A stretch of DNA of 7,063 nt from Rickettsiales bacterium (lineage in GTDB: Bacteria > Pseudomonadota > Alphaproteobacteria > Rickettsiales > UBA1997): contig JAITBB010000019.1 of the NCBI GenBank assembly GCA_031283795.1, forward strand, positions 1 through 7,063. Direction: 5' to 3'. Within the stretch, counting starts at the first letter, position 1; each line of letters starts with the position of its first letter. Both the position numbers and the translations under genes were made by a program. The notes beneath the pieces were generated by a model that was not told where the DNA came from, ran no database searches, and saw only the letters and a list, made by a program, of their open reading frames with translations. Positions 1-6,130 of the stretch are shown piece by piece.

Positions 1-661
1 AATGCAGACCACCTGCCTCGGTTATAAGTAATTTTCCAAGTTTCAGCTCCTCCTCATCTCCATCCATAACCACACAGGCATCATACCTGCCGCAGGCTGT
101 ATAGCAAATGTCCAGAGGATAACAACCAGTCACCCTGGGCGGCCCAAATTTTGGCAGCAGCTTCTCGAATAATCCACTGCTCCGGTCACATTTGACACTG
201 ACCAGGGTACTTTCTTCCATGGTTCTGGAGGAAACTCTTATTCTTCTGTCATTTAGAAATGCGCCGCTTCCCTTTGACACGAAAAACGTTTCCCCAGTGC
301 TGTAGCAATTCACAAATCCCATCAGAATCTCTCCGCTTCTCTTTAGGGTTAGGAGTGTGGCAAAATAGGGAACAGCATGAAGAAAATTATTGGCTCCGCA
401 GAGGGTATTGACATAGACGCTGTTTTCACCCCTACCTTCCCAATTCTTATAGCCATCCACTACCAGAGAATAGTTTGGTCTCTTTTCGGTGAAGAAATTG
501 TAGAGTTTATCACCTATATGTCTGATCGTTGCGGCGGCAAAGGCCGAATTTTTTCTGCTATTCTGCAGGTTCGCTAACTCTCCAAAATCTCTACGAACCT
601 TGTTTTCTGGCAATCTCAAAGCCTCCATCACTATGTGGTAATCGGCACCACCTGTTTTCAC
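1..661 (-). CDS. Inositol monophosphatase family (SuhB-like) protein, catalytic residues degenerate; 3' end outside window
   Basis: Reading the minus strand from a GTG at 661-659 gives 220 uninterrupted codons to the window edge, so about 40 C-terminal residues are missing compared with the usual family length of about 260. The fold signature is clear: RRDFGELANLQ near residues 23-33, NNFLHAVPYFA at 91-101, GSGAFLNDRRIRVSS at 131-145 and LLITEAGG at 211-218, each matching alphaproteobacterial SuhB/IMPase proteins at the expected spacing. Active members hydrolyse inositol-1-phosphate or related sugar phosphates using Mg2+ held by a Glu, the DPxDGT motif and a WD motif. Here DPLDGT reads NTLCGA (85-90), the Glu aligns with D69, and the WD motif aligns with E204-E205. 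The enzyme is therefore probably inactive, although the frame is intact. E. coli SuhB also has a non-catalytic role in rRNA transcription, which this protein could retain; that is inference. The GTG start gives the usual family N-terminus but has a weak ribosome site; an ATG at 628 would cut into the domain. Confidence 0.82.
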   Translation of the reverse strand, partial: MKTGGADYHIVMEALRLPENKVRRDFGELANLQNSRKNSAFAAATIRHIGDKLYNFFTEKRPNYSLVVDGYKNWEGRGENSVYVNTLCGANNFLHAVPYFATLLTLKRSGEILMGFVNCYSTGETFFVSKGSGAFLNDRRIRVSSRTMEESTLVSVKCDRSSGLFEKLLPKFGPPRVTGCYPLDICYTACGRYDACVVMDGDEEELKLGKLLITEAGGLH

Positions 662-737
662 GTCTTTTCGGTACAATTTTTCTCTAGAAATTCACCACCG
701 TTTTTGGATGGTATTCTGGCCAATTTAATTCTCCAGT

Positions 738-765
738 ATTTTATTTTGGCTATGGTCGCTGCCAA
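738..765 (-). promoter_or_regulatory. Possible sigma-70 promoter for the monophosphatase-like gene
   Basis: On the minus strand TTGGCA (765-760) and TAAAAT (743-738) lie 16 bases apart, each one mismatch from the sigma-70 consensus. Transcription would begin near 731 and leave a leader of about 70 bases before the GTG at 661. A six-base inverted repeat, GGCTAT/ATAGCC (748-753 and 765-770), spans the -35 region and could be an operator. The call rests only on sequence match, in an AT-rich genome where chance matches are common. Confidence 0.35.
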
Positions 766-865
766 TAGCCATTCTTCCCAGAGTATCAGCAGTCCTCGGC
801 ATAAATCACTGAAAGAGCACCTTCTCCTTTTCTTTTTTATGCACCCCACCAGAGCTCCAGCCTTT

Positions 866-907
866 CTCTCCGGGACCACCGGCAAATGGGCCGGTGGTAC
901 CAGAGAG
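866..907 (-). repeat. Long imperfect hairpin, 17 pairs
   Basis: A nine-base perfect stem (ACCACCGGC at 875-883, GCCGGTGGT at 890-898) encloses a six-base loop. Beyond one mismatch (874/899) it extends with two G-C pairs, a 871/902 pair that is G-U in minus-strand RNA but a C/A mismatch in plus-strand RNA, and the five-base stem CTCTC/GAGAG (866-870, 903-907). The structure is therefore more stable in a minus-strand transcript. No run of T follows on either strand, so it is not a standard intrinsic terminator. It could be a leader or trailer structure, part of a small RNA, or a palindromic repeat element. Confidence 0.6.
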
Positions 908-913
908 GTCGGC

Positions 914-982
914 AACTAGTCTCTATAGCCGCGAGCCTTAGCTGAGGATGTATAGAGGAGAGAAAATGTTGTGTTGCTAGTT
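914..982. repeat. Nested inverted repeats downstream of the secreted-protein gene
   Basis: Three nested arms are visible: AACTAG (914-919) with CTAGTT (977-982), CTCTATA (921-927) with TATAGAG (951-957), and CCTT (937-940) with GAGG (945-948) around an AGCT loop. The outer right arm overlaps the stop codon of the 981-1481 gene, so a read-through transcript would fold just after translation ends. No T run follows. The structure may protect or end that mRNA; this is inference from base pairing alone. Confidence 0.4.
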
Positions 983-1481
983 ATTTAGAGGTTTTGTCGA
1001 CAAACTTGTTCCAGGTCCAATTGTCATCATCGCTTTTACCGTAATAGCCTGAGGTGCATCCCTCTGGCCAGCGCCAGCAGCAGGGTCTATCCGAGGAGCC
1101 AGAACCACCTATGGGAATAGAATAAGAAACAGAATTAGAATTAAAAAGAATCCCTATGTCCGCATCAACCTCTTTCAGTTCTTGGTCTAGTTCCTCCTTT
1201 TTTTCCCAATCTTTTCCACTCATCTCCCACTTTTGTCTACCCCGGAGAAACTTACTGCGTTTATTAAGTATATTCTCACGTTCTTTATTCATACCTGTTC
1301 GAATCTTCCCTTTGACCTCTGTTATTTTTTCATTATTTGGTATATCTTTTTTTCCGACATATTTTCTCCACCAGTCACGAACTAAGTTGTGGTCAATGGT
1401 CCTGACAGTTACTCCAGCTCCAAAGGAGCTGCCAACAGCGGCCAAAGAAAATAAAACAACGAATAGGAGTGTTTTTCTCAT
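981..1481 (-). CDS. Hypothetical secreted protein, 166 residues
   Basis: I recognise no family. The chosen ATG at 1481 places a clear signal peptide at the N-terminus: basic MRK, a hydrophobic core over residues 4-16, and small residues at 16-22 suited to signal peptidase I. The mature protein starts with a Trp/basic segment (DWWRKYVGKK, 36-45). Next comes a strongly charged Lys/Glu region of about residues 51-108, likely helical and possibly coiled-coil, then a Gly/Ser linker (125-130). A compact tail carries three Cys (C134, C135, C142) and several Trp and Tyr, ending in an acidic WTWNKFVDK segment. The Cys trio could form disulfides in the periplasm. The frame stays open upstream to 1799, and an ATG at 1568 would add 29 residues before the signal; that extension looks noncoding-like. 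The ribosome site is weak at either start. The protein could be an envelope protein or an exported host-interaction factor; neither is shown. Confidence 0.6.
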   Translation of the reverse strand: MRKTLLFVVLFSLAAVGSSFGAGVTVRTIDHNLVRDWWRKYVGKKDIPNNEKITEVKGKIRTGMNKERENILNKRSKFLRGRQKWEMSGKDWEKKEELDQELKEVDADIGILFNSNSVSYSIPIGGSGSSDRPCCWRWPEGCTSGYYGKSDDDNWTWNKFVDKTSK

Positions 1482-1837
1482 ATATTTACTACCAGTAACT
1501 AATCTGGAGAGCAGTCTATTATCTTTTTTTTTAAATAGCAATCTGTGCGGTATGGTGTGGTTACTCATTATTTCCCGCTTTTGAACGATAGAAATATGGA
1601 ATAAAGACCACAGTGGATGCTGTTTCGTATTTTTAGTGTAAGCGTAATCTGTAGATTGCTGATATGTCTCACCGATGTAGCAGCAACGTATTGTGGTAAA
1701 ATACTTCCAGTGGGTGCTGTGGAAAACAGATAATTCAACGAAAACACGAAGTGGAGGGTGATTTCCAACGGCAGGACAATGGTTGATTATTAAATGCATT
1801 TTTGATACTGTTCGACCGCGCCATTAGCAATAAATCT
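1482..1837. other. Divergent intergenic region upstream of pgsA
   Basis: About 355 bases separate the secreted-protein gene from divergent pgsA. Minus-strand open frames reach 1799 and 1768, but their translations (rich in His, Tyr, Thr and Ile) resemble no protein and lack ribosome sites, so I treat the region as noncoding. It holds a nine-T run (1524-1532, A9 on the minus strand), an imperfect 13-base direct repeat (1611-1623 and 1708-1720, CAGTGG[A/G]TGCTGT) and a weak promoter candidate for pgsA. No RNA gene was recognised. Confidence 0.5.
1783..1811 (+). promoter_or_regulatory. Weak candidate promoter for pgsA-recO
   Basis: TTGATT (1783-1788) and TACTGT (1806-1811) are 17 bases apart. 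The -35 box matches consensus at four of six bases and the -10 box at three of six. Transcription would start about 20 bases before the pgsA ATG. The match is poor and is offered only as the best candidate in the right place. Confidence 0.2.
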
Positions 1838-2455
1838 ATGGATAGGTCGAAGTTACCAAACCTTCTAACGGCCGCAAGGATCGTGCTGATCCCGGTAATA
1901 GTGGTCTCATTCTACGTTCCCTGGAAGATAACTAACCTTGTGGTGGCCACACTTTTTATGCTGGCCAGCATTACAGACTACTTTGATGGCTATTTTGCCA
2001 GACTGTATAAGGTGCAGTCAAGATTTGGCAAATGTTTTGACCCTATAGCGGATAAATTGATAACGATTGTATCACTCTTCATGATTGTCAGTGTTGATAA
2101 CAGTATTTTTATACTGATACCATCAATAGTGATAGTCTGCAGAGAAATCCTGGTTTCTGGTCTGAGGGAATTTCTAGGATCCATTAGTGTCGATCTGCCA
2201 GTTACGAGATTGGCTAAGTATAAGACAGCATTGCAGATGGTAGCCATAACGGCTCTTCTGTTGGCCAGTAAAAACTCCTCCCATAGCTATGAAACCATTA
2301 TGAATTTCTTTGAGGTGGAGCCATTTCTAAGGATATTCTTTCATGGCTTCATCGAGGGGATAGGGATAATATTTCTAAATATAGCAGCCCTGACTACGGT
2401 GATTACGGGATACATATATTTGAAACTCAGTCTGAAGAATATGCAATGTCCATAG
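1838..2455 (+). CDS. pgsA: CDP-diacylglycerol--glycerol-3-phosphate 3-phosphatidyltransferase
   Basis: This 205-residue integral inner-membrane enzyme transfers a phosphatidyl group from CDP-diacylglycerol to glycerol-3-phosphate. The product, phosphatidylglycerophosphate, is the precursor of phosphatidylglycerol and cardiolipin. The CDP-alcohol phosphotransferase signature is complete: D47, D50-G51, A54-R55, G64, D68 and D72 with exact family spacing. The N-terminal LPNLLTAARIVLIP and the later REILVSGLREFLG (about 104-116) and LAKYKTALQM are typical of PgsA rather than phosphatidylserine synthase. Several hydrophobic segments span the rest, including one near the C-terminus. The ATG at 1838 is preferred because it gives the usual short N-terminus; the frame opens earlier with a TTG at 1802. 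No good ribosome site precedes the ATG. The gene's end overlaps the recO start by 10 bases, so the two are probably co-transcribed and translationally coupled. Confidence 0.93.
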   Translation: MDRSKLPNLLTAARIVLIPVIVVSFYVPWKITNLVVATLFMLASITDYFDGYFARLYKVQSRFGKCFDPIADKLITIVSLFMIVSVDNSIFILIPSIVIVCREILVSGLREFLGSISVDLPVTRLAKYKTALQMVAITALLLASKNSSHSYETIMNFFEVEPFLRIFFHGFIEGIGIIFLNIAALTTVITGYIYLKLSLKNMQCP

Positions 2456-3171
2456 TATGTGACAATGGAATCCTAGTCAGTGTGAAAAAATACAATGAGA
2501 GGTGCTCCAGAGTAATAATATTTAGCGAAAATAACGGCATAGTTCAGACTTTTGCAAGAACGTCGAGGGTGCTAGGTCCTGGTCAGGTGTATGATTTTCT
2601 GAGTTTTAGGTGTAGATATGTGGACAGTTACAACTATAGAGATTTGGAGATGAGCACGATCAGAGGCTATCTGAGAAATGTATTCAATAATAGCCTATCC
2701 ATGGCCATTCTCAATTCTGCGGTGGCTATAGTCAATTTATTCCTAAAGGAAAGGGGAAGTATGGAAAACCTCTACAAACTGTTCAAAAACCTACTTTTCC
2801 TGACGGAATTCCCCTCTGCGAAACTGCTGACCCATTATCTGGATCTCCTATTGAATATATTAATATTCTTCGGCATTAGGCTAAATACAAATCGATGCGC
2901 TGTCACTGGAGTGGATAACAGTGCGTACTACATTTCACCAAAAACTGGAAATTGCGTTAGTCGAGAGGTTGGGGAAAAATACAAAAACAGGCTATTTATG
3001 ATTCCAGAGTCCTTCAGTCGATATTCGGAGAGCAAAGAGGATATTTCCAATGCTGTAGAAATAGTGCACTACTTTCTGCGTAGAATATACTCGGACAGTG
3101 GCATGGGCGGTGGCATCAGAGCTGTGGAGATTTTTAAGGGAATCCTTCTGGAGGAAATCCAAAAAATGTGA
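2446..3171 (+). CDS. recO: DNA repair protein RecO
   Basis: RecO acts in the cytoplasm in the RecF pathway, where with RecR it helps load RecA onto SSB-coated single-stranded DNA and anneals complementary strands. The 241 residues match the usual length. The N-terminal part (about 1-80) fits the OB-fold domain, with GILVSVKKYNE and the alphaproteobacterial-type RVLGPGQVYDFL (41-52). The helical C-terminal domain carries CAVTG (151-155) and YISPKTGNCVSREVG (162-176), a block typical of alphaproteobacterial RecO, which lacks the zinc-finger cysteines found in other groups. The ATG start lies inside the last codons of pgsA, a 10-base overlap, with only a weak GAAG ahead of it. The stop overlaps a possible GTG-start small frame. 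All expected blocks are present and nothing suggests inactivation. Confidence 0.9.
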   Translation: MSIVCDNGILVSVKKYNERCSRVIIFSENNGIVQTFARTSRVLGPGQVYDFLSFRCRYVDSYNYRDLEMSTIRGYLRNVFNNSLSMAILNSAVAIVNLFLKERGSMENLYKLFKNLLFLTEFPSAKLLTHYLDLLLNILIFFGIRLNTNRCAVTGVDNSAYYISPKTGNCVSREVGEKYKNRLFMIPESFSRYSESKEDISNAVEIVHYFLRRIYSDSGMGGGIRAVEIFKGILLEEIQKM

Positions 3172-3287
3172 TCCATGGACATGGGAGAGGTCTGGTGGTC
3201 ACCGGAATAATCTCCCAGACAAGACCTATAGTGGAAAACATTGAAAAGACTCAGGACTATACGGAACTAGAAACCTGGTGGAAATAA
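3168..3287 (+). CDS. Possible small protein, 39 residues, coupled to recO
   Basis: A GTG start (3168-3170) overlaps the recO stop by the classic four-base GTGA arrangement. It opens a frame of 39 codons ending at TAA (3285-3287), eight bases before the end of convergent ftsI. The product starts MIHGHGRGLVVTG and ends LETWWK; it has a mixed, protein-like composition with no membrane segment. I recognise no family. The overlap would allow translational coupling. It could equally be a chance frame in a 123-base gap. Confidence 0.25.
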   Translation: MIHGHGRGLVVTGIISQTRPIVENIEKTQDYTELETWWK

Positions 3288-3294
3288 AAGTATC

Positions 3295-4863
3295 TCATTT
3301 AATAGGCTCCATTTCTAGAAATGGAGTTATCTTCAGTATGATATCTTTCGCTATAGGTGCGGCCACACTACCTCCCGTCCCGTCCGCGTCTTTTCTGGAG
3401 GGCTCCTTTGGTCTATCGATAACAATAATTATGCTGTACCTTGGGTTTCCTATTGGCCAGGCTCCAAAGAATGAGGCCAGATGGGCTCCCTTCTGGTAGC
3501 CTCCGACAGACATTTTTCTCGCAGTTCCTGTCTTCCCGCCAATGTCATAGCCATCGATGTGGGCAAGTCTCCCAGTTCCCCCCGTTACGACTAGTCTGAG
3601 AAACTTTCTGATGAGTTCAGAGGTTTTTTTAGATATTTTCCTCACCTTTCTCTGAGGTCTAAAGCCATAGCTGAACCGAGGGGCGACAACAGCGCCACCA
3701 ACTATACCTCCCAGGGCACTCAGTGCATGGAGAGGGGAAACGGCTACACCATAGCCATAGGCTATGGTCATTAGGTTTATATCCTTCCATTTCCGGGGTT
3801 GTATGGGCAGCGAAACCTGCCTGATGTCTGTGTCCAGTTTCTCTAGCATACCGATGCTTTCGAAAAACTCTAGTTGTCTGCCTATTCCTATCTTTTTGGC
3901 GATCAAGGCGATTCCTATGTTCGATGACAGGGCTAGGACTTCCCCGGTACTCAGCGTTTCTCTGTTCCGTATGGAGTCTATGTCCCCTATCAGAAATTTA
4001 CCGTGTCCTATGTCCCGGGTAACATCAAATCTACTGTTTTCGCCTATAAGGCCCAGTTCTAGTCCATTTGCTATGGTAAACACCTTAAGGATGGAGCCGA
4101 GCTCATAGTTTCCATAACTGGCATGGTTGAAGGTGTTCAGTCGATCATTGGGATCATTTGGGTTAAAATCCGGCAGGGAAACAGTGGCAAGAATATTACC
4201 CGTGTCTATATCCCCCACTATGCCAACGACAAAATTTGCCCTGTAGAATTCTTTGGCTCTCTGCAGTTCCTCTCTGAGGACACTCTGTATTCTGATGTCC
4301 AGAGTTGTCCTCAGATGATCGCCACTAGCATTTTTCAGATATTCATCGTAGTATTCTTCCAGACCAAGCATTCCTCTTCCATCAACATTAACATATCCAA
4401 CGGCATGTGAAAATAGGTTATCGTGGGGATAGTACCTTAAAAGACTATTCTCAAACACCACAGAGGCTATGGGCAACTGTCTTATTTTGCTTTCCTCCTC
4501 AGGAAATATATGTCTCTTTATCAGAATATACCTACTTTTGGTGTTTCTATTGGTCAGTTTACTGTGGATCTGTCTGCGGTCTAGGCCGATTATTTTTGAG
4601 AGTTTTTCAGCTACAAGGGACTCATCCTCGAGCAGGTCTCCATTAATGTACAGTGTCTTAGTTTCCACATCACCGGCGATAAGATTATAATTTCTGTCCA
4701 CTATACTCCGTCTTTTGATTCTGTCACCAGAGAGGATATTTTTCCCGGCAGTCGGGTAGTTATATTGCACTATACTGAAGATGAACATCCGGCCTAGGAT
4801 CAGTGCAAACAGCAAACTCAGAATAGTCATCATAAGAAGAATTTTGATGTCTCTAGGTGTCAT
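3295..4863 (-). CDS. ftsI: Peptidoglycan D,D-transpeptidase FtsI (PBP3)
   Basis: FtsI is the class B penicillin-binding protein that cross-links septal peptidoglycan together with FtsW, in the FtsQLB-regulated divisome. The 522-residue product has one N-terminal membrane segment (about 7-33), then the PBP dimerisation region with RRSIVDRN (51-58) and GRGMLGLEEYYDEYL (162-176), then the transpeptidase domain. All three catalytic motifs are present: SxxK as S257-I-L-K260, SxN as S313-S-N315, and KTG as K444-T-G446 followed by T447. The protein is slightly short for the family because the C-terminal tail is brief. The ATG overlaps the ftsL stop in a four-base ATGA junction, implying translational coupling. 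A functional FtsI implies that this organism still makes at least septal peptidoglycan. No murE follows, which is the usual next gene in dcw clusters; instead convergent recO lies just downstream. Confidence 0.95.
   Translation of the reverse strand: MTPRDIKILLMMTILSLLFALILGRMFIFSIVQYNYPTAGKNILSGDRIKRRSIVDRNYNLIAGDVETKTLYINGDLLEDESLVAEKLSKIIGLDRRQIHSKLTNRNTKSRYILIKRHIFPEEESKIRQLPIASVVFENSLLRYYPHDNLFSHAVGYVNVDGRGMLGLEEYYDEYLKNASGDHLRTTLDIRIQSVLREELQRAKEFYRANFVVGIVGDIDTGNILATVSLPDFNPNDPNDRLNTFNHASYGNYELGSILKVFTIANGLELGLIGENSRFDVTRDIGHGKFLIGDIDSIRNRETLSTGEVLALSSNIGIALIAKKIGIGRQLEFFESIGMLEKLDTDIRQVSLPIQPRKWKDINLMTIAYGYGVAVSPLHALSALGGIVGGAVVAPRFSYGFRPQRKVRKISKKTSELIRKFLRLVVTGGTGRLAHIDGYDIGGKTGTARKMSVGGYQKGAHLASFFGAWPIGNPRYSIIIVIDRPKEPSRKDADGTGGSVAAPIAKDIILKITPFLEMEPIK
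3307..3326. terminator. Perfect 20-base palindrome between converging operons, possible weak terminator
   Basis: CTCCATTT and AAATGGAG flank a CTAG centre, giving an eight-pair hairpin in either transcript. It lies within the last codons of ftsI, just past the recO end, where two operons converge. On the plus strand the next bases (TTATCTTC) are only moderately T-rich; on the minus strand a short T run comes about 18 bases later. Termination in both directions is possible but the element is not canonical. Confidence 0.25.
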
Positions 4864-5210
4864 CTTAGGATGAATAAACCGGCCGTTTTTTCGTACTGTA
4901 GATTATAAAATGGTATCAATTCGTCAAGAATTCTTATCTCGTTTCTGCTCATAATGTGTCCTCTGGGACTATCCATATCCAGACACATCGCTCTCAGTCT
5001 CTCTGGACTTCTAAGATAGGATAGCTCAATGTCCAACTCCTCCATATCTCGTCTGAGTCTTTCCGTAGTAGTTTCTATCTCCACCACATCTCTCTGCATG
5101 AGGAATCCTCTCCTTTTGACTAGAATGAGAGTGAGAAGGAGACAGAGATTTACTATGACTAGGGTATTCTTGAAGTTTTCCAAAATGTCCTTTAGCACCT
5201 TATTCCCCAT
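4860..5210 (-). CDS. ftsL: Cell division protein FtsL
   Basis: FtsL is a small bitopic divisome protein that pairs with FtsB through a coiled coil and relays activation to FtsWI. The 116-residue product has the expected build: a short cytoplasmic N-terminus, one membrane segment (about 16-31), a charged heptad-like helix (about 36-66, RDVVEIETTTERLRRDMEEL) and the conserved LRSPERLRAM patch (66-75). A less conserved tail reaches residue 116. FtsL sequences diverge widely, so much of the assignment rests on topology and on position between rsmH and ftsI, which is the standard order. The ATG at 5210 overlaps rsmH by 19 bases and has no strong ribosome site, which suggests coupled translation. 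Confidence 0.88.
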   Translation of the reverse strand: MGNKVLKDILENFKNTLVIVNLCLLLTLILVKRRGFLMQRDVVEIETTTERLRRDMEELDIELSYLRSPERLRAMCLDMDSPRGHIMSRNEIRILDELIPFYNLQYEKTAGLFILR

Positions 5211-6130
5211 CTGAGTTTGGCTGATCTCGACCTGACATTATCCAGAACTTCCTCTCTAGAGGGCAACAGTGGCTTTCTTACACCAACACTGAAGGCAACT
5301 CTAGGTACGTCATCGGCATCGACGCTGTTGCCGTATTTATTGGTTTTTCTGCTTCTCATGTTGCCATTCTCTGTAAAAAACCTCTTAACAATTCTGTCCT
5401 CAAGGGAGTTAAAGCTCACGACCACCAGACGACCACCATTTTTCAATAGCTCCATAGAGTCTCTGAGTATGATTTCCAGCTCCTCCAGTTCATCATTGAC
5501 GAAAATTCTAATGGCCTGAAATGTTCTGGTGGCATTGTCTATCTTTCCCCTACTCCTGAAACAGCTCCTTATAATGTCTGCCAATTCTACCGTTGTTTCT
5601 ATAAGCTTTATCTTCCGCCGCTCAAAAATTCTTCTAGCTATTGTTCTACTCTTCAGCTCATCCCCATAGTTGGAAATTATGGAGGCTATTTGCTCCTGAC
5701 TAAACCCATTAACCACATCATAGGCGCTTATTTTGTTTCTGCCCATGGTCATAAGCAGTTTGGCATCCCTCTCAAAGGAGAAACCTCTCCCATCATCTCC
5801 AAGTTGCATAGACGATACTCCAAGATCAAGTACTAGTCCATTTAGACTGTCACATTCTACAACGTCTCTGGCTTTGCTGAACTTGATGTTATGAAATGTG
5901 AATCTATCGTCGTAGACACTCTTCAGCCATTTGACAAATTCCATAACGTTCTCATCTCTATCAATCCCCACAACTCTGCAGGAACTGTTCCTGGCCAGTA
6001 TGGCAGCCGAATATCCCCCTGCACCGAATGTGCCATCCAGTATAAGATCCCCATCCTGTGGATCTAGGATACCAAGAACCTCTCCCAGCATAACGGGTAT
6101 GTGTCCCAGACTATTCGTTCTATTTTGCAT
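5192..6130 (-). CDS. rsmH: 16S rRNA (cytosine1402-N4)-methyltransferase RsmH (MraW)
   Basis: RsmH uses S-adenosylmethionine to methylate N4 of C1402 in the ribosomal decoding centre. The 312-residue product carries the family blocks: GHIPVML (9-15), the SAM-binding DGTFGAGGYS (32-41), GIDRDE (55-60), LDLGVSS (101-107), DGRGFSF (113-119), TRTFQAIRI (201-209) and SLEDRIVKRFF (242-252). Three usually invariant positions differ: PLDMRMD reads KLLMTMG (124-130) and SFHSLEDR reads SFNSLEDR (N241). The ATG at 6130 is chosen because an AAGGGG ribosome site lies nine bases upstream and the protein then starts a few residues before the conserved HIPVM. The frame opens earlier at a TTG (6157), which is less likely. 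It overlaps the end of mraZ by 11 bases and the start of ftsL by 19. Confidence 0.93.
   Translation of the reverse strand: MQNRTNSLGHIPVMLGEVLGILDPQDGDLILDGTFGAGGYSAAILARNSSCRVVGIDRDENVMEFVKWLKSVYDDRFTFHNIKFSKARDVVECDSLNGLVLDLGVSSMQLGDDGRGFSFERDAKLLMTMGRNKISAYDVVNGFSQEQIASIISNYGDELKSRTIARRIFERRKIKLIETTVELADIIRSCFRSRGKIDNATRTFQAIRIFVNDELEELEIILRDSMELLKNGGRLVVVSFNSLEDRIVKRFFTENGNMRSRKTNKYGNSVDADDVPRVAFSVGVRKPLLPSREEVLDNVRSRSAKLRWGIRC

Larger units (their letters stand above)
662..980. other. Noncoding stretch with strong secondary structure
   Basis: Between the two minus-strand genes no frame has a credible start, ribosome site or recognisable protein. Open frames on both strands begin weakly and have low-complexity or shadow-like translations. 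A 25-codon ATG frame (minus, about 812 to 735) is also unremarkable. What the stretch does hold is a long imperfect hairpin (866-907), nested inverted repeats (914-982) and a possible promoter (738-765). I recognise no tRNA, 4.5S RNA, RNase P RNA or tmRNA signature. Confidence 0.6.

Noticed and set aside
635..919. Overlapping open frames on both strands (635-919 plus, 658-915 minus)
   Set aside because: Starts are weak (the minus one is TTG), no ribosome sites are visible, the translations look low-complexity, and they cover the hairpin and promoter candidates.
840..982. Known structured RNA (4.5S, tmRNA, RNase P, tRNA) in the hairpin block
   Set aside because: None of the conserved core sequences of these RNAs could be found on either strand.
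1501..1532. T9 run as an intrinsic terminator on the plus strand
   Set aside because: No stable stem precedes it and no plus-strand gene lies upstream.
1482..1799. Upstream extension of the secreted-protein frame to 1799
   Set aside because: The added residues are rich in His, Tyr, Thr and Ile with no protein-like pattern, and they would bury the signal peptide more than 100 residues inside the protein.
3182..3217. Alternative helices (GGGAGA/TCTCCC and GTCTGG/CCAGAC) after recO as a riboswitch-like element
   Set aside because: The arms are short, loops are long, there is no downstream gene on that strand to control, and the segment may be coding.
3764..4690. Plus-strand open frames within ftsI, and similar frames opposite rsmH and mraZ
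   Set aside because: They are antisense shadows of well-supported genes with no recognisable proteins.
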